Shown here: positions 31,905 through 35,708 of the stretch, in pieces
Numbering within the stretch: the stretch's first letter is position 1
Layout of the letters: each line of letters begins with the position of its first letter
Origin: Phycisphaeraceae bacterium
Lineage (GTDB): Bacteria; Planctomycetota; Phycisphaerae; Phycisphaerales; Zrk34
Length of the DNA stretch: 35,708 bases
Assembly (NCBI GenBank): GCA_028282685.1
Contig: JANQHK010000015.1
Span: 1-35,708 of the forward strand
Direction of reading: 5' to 3'
Program-made: the position numbers and the translations under genes
Notes under the pieces: model-generated
Seen by the model: the letters and a program-made list of their open reading frames with translations, nothing else
Database searches by the model: none
Told to the model about the DNA's origin: nothing

Positions 31905-31985
31905 AACCCCTCTCTCCCATGTGGGGGAGAGGTTGGGTGAGGGGGTAGATTTCCGGGATGATTCATGTTCCCGGATCTCACCCTC
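31905..31985. repeat. Palindromic intergenic repeat (REP-like)
   Basis: CCTCTCTCCC (31909-31918) pairs with GGGGGAGAGG (31923-31932) over 9-10 bp around the tetraloop ATGT. The following GGGTGAG (from about 31935) is complementary to CTCACCC (from about 31977). TCCGGGA (31952-31958) pairs with TCCCGGA (31969-31975) between them. The CTCTCCC/GGGAGAGGxTGGGTGAGGG arrangement is a dispersed intergenic palindrome I have seen in many bacteria (recollection). There is no T tract, so it is not a classical terminator, but it could attenuate the operon or stabilise the mRNA. Confidence 0.6.
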
Positions 31986-32040
31986 CCCTGGCCCCTCCCT
32001 TGGAGGCAGGGGGATTCAATCCCAATGCAGTGGAGACAAC

Positions 32041-32889
32041 ATGGTCTTACCGACGTTTGAAACCGTGGGACTTTGCAGTTGGTCGGTGCAGCCGGCAAGC
32101 CCCGACGAACTGATTGAAAAAGTGCGGGCCGCGGGGTTGAGCGCGGTGCAATTGGCGCTGGAGCCGTTGCGCAGCGATCCGACCGGATGGGCCGACACCC
32201 GGGCCCGGCTCGACGCCGCCGGCATCGCCGTCCACAGCGGTATGTTCGAGCCCGTCGGCGAGGATTACTCCAGCCCGGCGACCATTCGCGCCACCGGGGG
32301 CATCGTCCCGGACAACACCTGGGAAGAAAACCAACAGCGCGTCGAGCAGGTCAGCACGATCGCCGCGGAACTGGGGCTGACCTGTGTGACCTTCCACACC
32401 GGCTTCATTCCTGAAGAACCGGACGATCCCAAGTATGCCGTCATGGTCGATCGACTGCGCCACGTGGCCGATCGTTTCGGTGAAGCGGACATCACGCAGG
32501 TGTTACTTGAAACCGGTCAGGAGCATGCCGACACGCTGCTGGCGTTTCTCGAAGCGGTGAACCATCGGTCCGTCGGCATCAACTTCGACCCGGCCAACAT
32601 GCTGCTCTACAACATGGACGAGCCGATCGATGCGTTGCGCAAGCTGCTGCCGCACGTTCGTCAGGTCCACCTCAAGGACGCCAACCGCCCCCAGGCCGAC
32701 GGGCAGTGGGGCGAGGAAGTGGTCGTCGGCACGGGGCAGGTCGATTGGCCGGCCTTCTGCCGGACGTTGGCCGCCAGCGCGTTTTCCGGCAAGCTGATCT
32801 TCGAGCGAGAAGCGGGCGACGACCGGGTCGGCGACATTCGGCGCGGCGCCGCTTTCATTCGGCCGCTGCTCGAAGGGGGTGCGGCATGA
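32041..32889 (+). CDS. Sugar phosphate isomerase/epimerase (TIM barrel)
   Basis: 282 residues of the xylose-isomerase-like/AP endonuclease 2 TIM barrel, the IolE/IolI/hydroxypyruvate-isomerase superfamily. The start VGLCSWSV, the TFHTGFIPEEP loop, VLLETGQEHADTLL with a metal-binding Glu, NFDPANMLLYNMDEP with the Asp, VHLKDANRP with His and Asp, and FEREAGDD with the last Glu make up the divalent-metal site. Substrate unknown; in this context a keto-sugar or inositol derivative is plausible (inference). The ATG at 32041 is preceded by GGAG at 5 nt; an in-frame ATG at 31846 would run through the repeat. The stop overlaps the next start by four bases (ATGA). Confidence 0.88.
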   Translation: MVLPTFETVGLCSWSVQPASPDELIEKVRAAGLSAVQLALEPLRSDPTGWADTRARLDAAGIAVHSGMFEPVGEDYSSPATIRATGGIVPDNTWEENQQRVEQVSTIAAELGLTCVTFHTGFIPEEPDDPKYAVMVDRLRHVADRFGEADITQVLLETGQEHADTLLAFLEAVNHRSVGINFDPANMLLYNMDEPIDALRKLLPHVRQVHLKDANRPQADGQWGEEVVVGTGQVDWPAFCRTLAASAFSGKLIFEREAGDDRVGDIRRGAAFIRPLLEGGAA

Positions 32890-33896
32890 CGAAAGTCGGC
32901 GTCATCGGACTGGGCATGATGGGTCAGACGCACCTCGACGCGTATGCCCGTCTGGACAACGCGCAAGTCGTCGCCATCGCCGATGCCGATCCCGATCGGC
33001 TCAGCGGCAAGGCCAAAGCCGGTGGCAATATCGAAGGCGCCGCCGCGGGCGACGACCAACTCACCGGAGTCGCACGTTATTCCGATGCGTCCGCGCTGAT
33101 CGCCGACGACGATGTCCAGCTGGTCGATATCTGTCTGCCCACGCCGTTGCATCTGCGCTTCGCCGAGCAGGCCATTGCCGCGGGCAAGCACGTGCTGATC
33201 GAAAAACCGCTGGCGCGGACTTCCGAAGACGCCTTGAGCATCGCCGAGTTGGCCGAGCAGTCGGATGTGATCGCGATGCCGGCGATGTGCATGCGCTTCT
33301 GGCCGGGGTGGACCTGGCTGAAGCAGACCATCGATCAACAAACCTATGGCAAAACGCTCGCGGTGCATTTCCAGCGCATCGGCGCCATCATCGCCGGCTC
33401 GTTCTACGAGGACGGAACCAGGTCCGGCGGGGCGATACTCGATATCCACCTGCACGACACCGACTTCGTCAATCATCTGTTTGGCGTGCCGAACACCGTG
33501 ACCAGCGCCGGGTATTCGCATTTGTCCGGCGAGATCGATTACGTGCGGACGCGCTTGCAATACGATCACGACACGTTGGTCACCGCGGAAGGCGGCTGGA
33601 TGGCGCATCCGCAATTCCGGTTCACCATGCGCTACCTGGCCAACTTCGAGCGCGCCACGGCGGTGTACGATATCGGTGCGGAAAATGCCCTGACGCTCTA
33701 CGAGCCGGGCAAGGACCCGCAAGCCGTCGCTCTCGATCCGCACATGGGCTACGATTACGAAGTGGCGTACATGGTCGAGTGCATCGAACAAGGCGTCGCC
33801 CCGCAGACCGTGACGTTGCGTCAGGCCGCCGATTCGATCCGCATTGTCGAGGCCGAGTCCCAAAGCGCCAAAACGGGCCGATCGGTAGCCCTGTAG
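32886..33896 (+). CDS. Gfo/Idh/MocA-family oxidoreductase
   Basis: 336 residues, cytoplasmic. The NAD(P)-binding Rossmann start is VGVIGLGMMGQTHLDAY. The conserved EKP motif is in KHVLIEKPLAR. The C-terminal alpha/beta dimer domain contains GGAILDIHLHDTDFVNHLFG, whose Asp and His form the usual catalytic pair. Members oxidise or epimerise sugars and inositols through a keto intermediate. Translation overlaps the upstream isomerase/epimerase by 4 nt, so the two products are made together and probably act on consecutive intermediates (inference). Substrate not assignable. Confidence 0.9.
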   Translation: MTKVGVIGLGMMGQTHLDAYARLDNAQVVAIADADPDRLSGKAKAGGNIEGAAAGDDQLTGVARYSDASALIADDDVQLVDICLPTPLHLRFAEQAIAAGKHVLIEKPLARTSEDALSIAELAEQSDVIAMPAMCMRFWPGWTWLKQTIDQQTYGKTLAVHFQRIGAIIAGSFYEDGTRSGGAILDIHLHDTDFVNHLFGVPNTVTSAGYSHLSGEIDYVRTRLQYDHDTLVTAEGGWMAHPQFRFTMRYLANFERATAVYDIGAENALTLYEPGKDPQAVALDPHMGYDYEVAYMVECIEQGVAPQTVTLRQAADSIRIVEAESQSAKTGRSVAL

Positions 33897-33968
33897 CCGA
33901 ATGAGCCGGACGTGGTGCGAAGGGCGTCTATAAGGTGGAAGTCTCCCACGATCCCCACGGAGATGGAT

Positions 33969-35363
33969 ATGTCAAACCGATCCACACGCAGAACCTTCCT
34001 CAAGCAGGCAACTGCGACCGGTGTGCTCGGCCCGGTGATCTTTTCCCGCCGCGCTTACGGAAAGAATGAATCCCGTAAATTACGCCATGCGATCGTCGGC
34101 GTCGCCGGCATGCAGGGAGGCAGCGACCTGGGCAGCTTTGCCGGTCACCCGGACATAGAGTTTGTCGCTCTGTGCGATGTGGACAAGCGGAATTTGAAGA
34201 AGGGCGTCGGCAAGGCGCCCAACGCCAGACACTACACCGACTGGCGGCAGATGCTCGAAAAGGAAGACAAGAACATCGATTCGGTCAGCGTGACCATTCC
34301 CGACCACATGCACGCGCCCGTTACCATGACCGCCCTGAAAATGGGTAAACATGTTTACTGCCAGAAACCGCTCTGCCACGATATCTACGAATGCCACCAG
34401 GTCATTCGGGAAGCGGCCCGGCGCCCCGACCAGGTCACGCAGATGGGCATCCAATGCCACTCGCTCAACCAATATCGACTGGCGGTGGCGATGTTGCAGT
34501 GGGGCGTGATCGGCAAGGTTAAGCAAGTGCATTCGTGGTCGAACAAGGGATGGGTCGGCGCCAAGGGAGAATCCGAACGGCGACCGGACCGCAGCGATCC
34601 CGTGCCCGATTATCTCGATTGGGATCTCTGGCTTGGCGCCGCTCCGCAACGGCCGTACGTCAACGAACTGTATCATCCCGTCAACTGGCGCCGCTGGATC
34701 GACTTCGGCACCGGCACCCAGGGCGACATGGCCGCTCACATCATGGACCCGGTCTACACGGCGCTCGAGCTGACCAGCCCGTTGTGGGTGATGAGCTACC
34801 AGACCCCGCCGTTTGAAGAAACCTACTCCGGAAACAACAAGATCGTCCACCGTTTCCCCCGGACCCGCTACACCACCGGCGAGATCGACTGGTACTGGTA
34901 CGACGCCGGCTGCATGCCCGACGAAAGCGACTGGCCGGTTGAGCATCGGCGCAGCAAGCCGGATGCGAACGGCAGGAAACACATCAACAAGCAGGGATCG
35001 ATGTTCATCGGCGAAGCCGGTTGCCTGCACCTGCCGCACCTCGGCGCCCCCGAGCCGCTGTTCCCTGAAGAAAAATTGAAAGAGGTTCTGAAACGGTTCA
35101 AGCAGGATTTCACGCTGTCGACAATCCCCAACCACTACCACCAGTTTGTCGACGCGGCGTTGGATAAGGGCGAAGCCACCACGCCCTTCAGTTACGCCGG
35201 CCCGCTGTCGCAGACCGTCCTCTTCGGCACCGTGATCAACCGCTTCCCGAACCGCAAACTGACCTTCGACGGCGCCGCCTGCCAATTCACGAATCATCCC
35301 CGGGCCAACCAATTCCTCCGCCGCACCTATCGCTCCGGCTGGGAAGTGGAAGGCCTGAGTTGA
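33969..35363 (+). CDS. Tat-exported Gfo/Idh/MocA-family oxidoreductase
   Basis: 464 residues. The twin-arginine signal STRRTFLKQATATG (residues about 5-18) sends the folded, cofactor-loaded enzyme across the membrane. After it come a Rossmann domain (LRHAIVGVAGMQGGSDLG, then FVALCDVDKRNL), a VYCQKPLCHDIYE motif where QKP replaces EKP, and a catalytic region GTGTQGDMAAHIMDPVYTAL. Such exported members are abundant in planctomycetes and related phyla and probably act on extracellular or periplasmic sugars. The ATG at 33969 is chosen over 33963 because GGAG (33959-33962) has 6-nt spacing to it. It follows the cytoplasmic paralogue by 72 bp in the same direction. Confidence 0.9.
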   Translation: MSNRSTRRTFLKQATATGVLGPVIFSRRAYGKNESRKLRHAIVGVAGMQGGSDLGSFAGHPDIEFVALCDVDKRNLKKGVGKAPNARHYTDWRQMLEKEDKNIDSVSVTIPDHMHAPVTMTALKMGKHVYCQKPLCHDIYECHQVIREAARRPDQVTQMGIQCHSLNQYRLAVAMLQWGVIGKVKQVHSWSNKGWVGAKGESERRPDRSDPVPDYLDWDLWLGAAPQRPYVNELYHPVNWRRWIDFGTGTQGDMAAHIMDPVYTALELTSPLWVMSYQTPPFEETYSGNNKIVHRFPRTRYTTGEIDWYWYDAGCMPDESDWPVEHRRSKPDANGRKHINKQGSMFIGEAGCLHLPHLGAPEPLFPEEKLKEVLKRFKQDFTLSTIPNHYHQFVDAALDKGEATTPFSYAGPLSQTVLFGTVINRFPNRKLTFDGAACQFTNHPRANQFLRRTYRSGWEVEGLS

Positions 35364-35368
35364 GCCAC

Positions 35369-35461
35369 TTAAGAGGTTTTGCGCTCCCTCTCCCCCAGGG
35401 TCTTCTTGCGGTAGGCGCTGGGGGTGGCGCCCAATTCACGCTGGCAGATATTGCTCGTCAT
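35369..35461 (-). pseudogene. Remnant of an AraC-family regulator C-terminus
   Basis: On the minus strand a 30-codon frame encodes QRELGATPSAYRKK followed by a short charged tail and a stop. That segment is the hallmark end of the AraC/XylS helix-turn-helix domain (usually ...F-x-R-E-x-G-x-T-P-x-x-Y-R). The preceding helices of the domain cannot be found in frame upstream, where promoter-like DNA begins. It is therefore a fragment left by deletion or rearrangement, not a working regulator. It ends five bases after the oxidoreductase stop codon, in convergent orientation. Confidence 0.7.
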
Positions 35462-35467
35462 GTTGTG

Positions 35468-35522
35468 TTTGCGCCTGTGATTACATGATTTGCGCCCATT
35501 GGCATTTTTCGCATGCTATATT
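35468..35522 (+). promoter_or_regulatory. AraC-type direct-repeat operator and extended -10 promoter
   Basis: TTTGCGCC occurs at 35468-35475 and 35489-35496, exactly 21 bp (two helical turns) apart, the spacing of AraC half-sites. The second copy overlaps the -35 position of an extended -10 box TGC-TATATT (35514-35522), which has no consensus -35 hexamer at 17 bp. This is the classical layout of an activator-dependent promoter. The regulator is unknown. Confidence 0.5.
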
Positions 35523-35708
35523 AGACCTGTCCAAGAGGAACGGCAAGGCAGTTTATACCCCTCCGATGGGATTGAGCTTGAGAGAACAGAGCGCGCCGGG
35601 CATGGCCGCATTCGCTTGCGGCTCGAAGAAGAGAGAGCGTTGGCGACCCCGTCTGTTCGAGGAGAGTCCGCAACGCTACCCGTCACGTCCGCATTGAGCG
35701 AGAACGTG

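Larger units (their letters stand above)
35364..35708. other. Right-edge intergenic region
   Basis: 345 bp with no intact gene. It holds the AraC-type C-terminal remnant on the minus strand (35369-35461), an AraC-like binding site and promoter on the plus strand (35468-35522), and about 185 bp of leader-like sequence running off the window. The gene served by the promoter must lie beyond 35708. Confidence 0.6.

Noticed and set aside
31846-32040. 65-residue N-terminal extension of the sugar-phosphate isomerase/epimerase
   Set aside because: It overlaps the upstream gene and translates the REP-like palindrome. A good ribosome site precedes 32041.

Overview
This 35.7 kb chromosomal window is GC-rich and gene-dense. 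Its gene content points to a planctomycete, probably class Phycisphaerae (inference). The clues are two secreted proteins with PEP-CTERM anchors, a lipoprotein arylsulfatase, a Tat-exported Gfo/Idh/MocA oxidoreductase, a very large B12-dependent ribonucleotide reductase, and a four-helix membrane protein with a pseudopilin-like C-terminal domain. I see no phage, transposase, plasmid or CRISPR genes.

Layout. 1-2147: tRNA-Leu(CAA) with its own promoter, a DUF218/YdcF membrane protein and a ferritin with a Fur-like inverted repeat upstream. 2148-5733: a leftward membrane protein of unknown function, divergent from a sulfatase lipoprotein whose -10 box sits 8 nt from the ATG. 5734-7334: an AT-richer SBBP beta-propeller gene with a GC-rich PEP-CTERM tail. 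7366-11965 (leftward): bidirectional terminator, class II aldolase, secreted unknown protein, UvrD/PcrA helicase. 11966-16567: a long, strongly hairpin-forming leader followed by nrdJ. 16568-18179: a structured intergenic element with an intrinsic terminator, a second hairpin-rich leader and another PEP-CTERM gene. 18297-22692 (leftward): queF, a TPR lipoprotein, and hemA, a hemX/ccsA-like gene and a siroheme-synthase-like dehydrogenase in tight order. 22807-28584: serS rightward, then radical SAM, metallo-hydrolase, dus and aminotransferase genes leftward, with an inverted-repeat element before dus. 28743-30983: tdh-kbl, converting threonine to glycine and acetyl-CoA. 31083-35363: a rightward sugar-type cluster of nucleotidyltransferase, sugar-phosphate isomerase/epimerase and two Gfo/Idh/MocA oxidoreductases. 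The right edge carries an AraC C-terminal remnant beside two TTTGCGCC half-sites 21 bp apart and an extended -10 promoter.

Functionally the window mixes housekeeping genes (translation, tRNA modification, tetrapyrrole synthesis, dNTP synthesis, glycolysis, repair, iron storage) with extracellular and sugar functions typical of polysaccharide-degrading planctomycetes. The most interesting non-coding signals are the roughly 270-nt hairpin chain in the nrdJ leader, the AraC-type regulatory site at the right edge, the composition mosaic of the SBBP gene, and four genes whose -10 boxes sit only 6-8 nt from their start codons, suggesting leaderless mRNAs.
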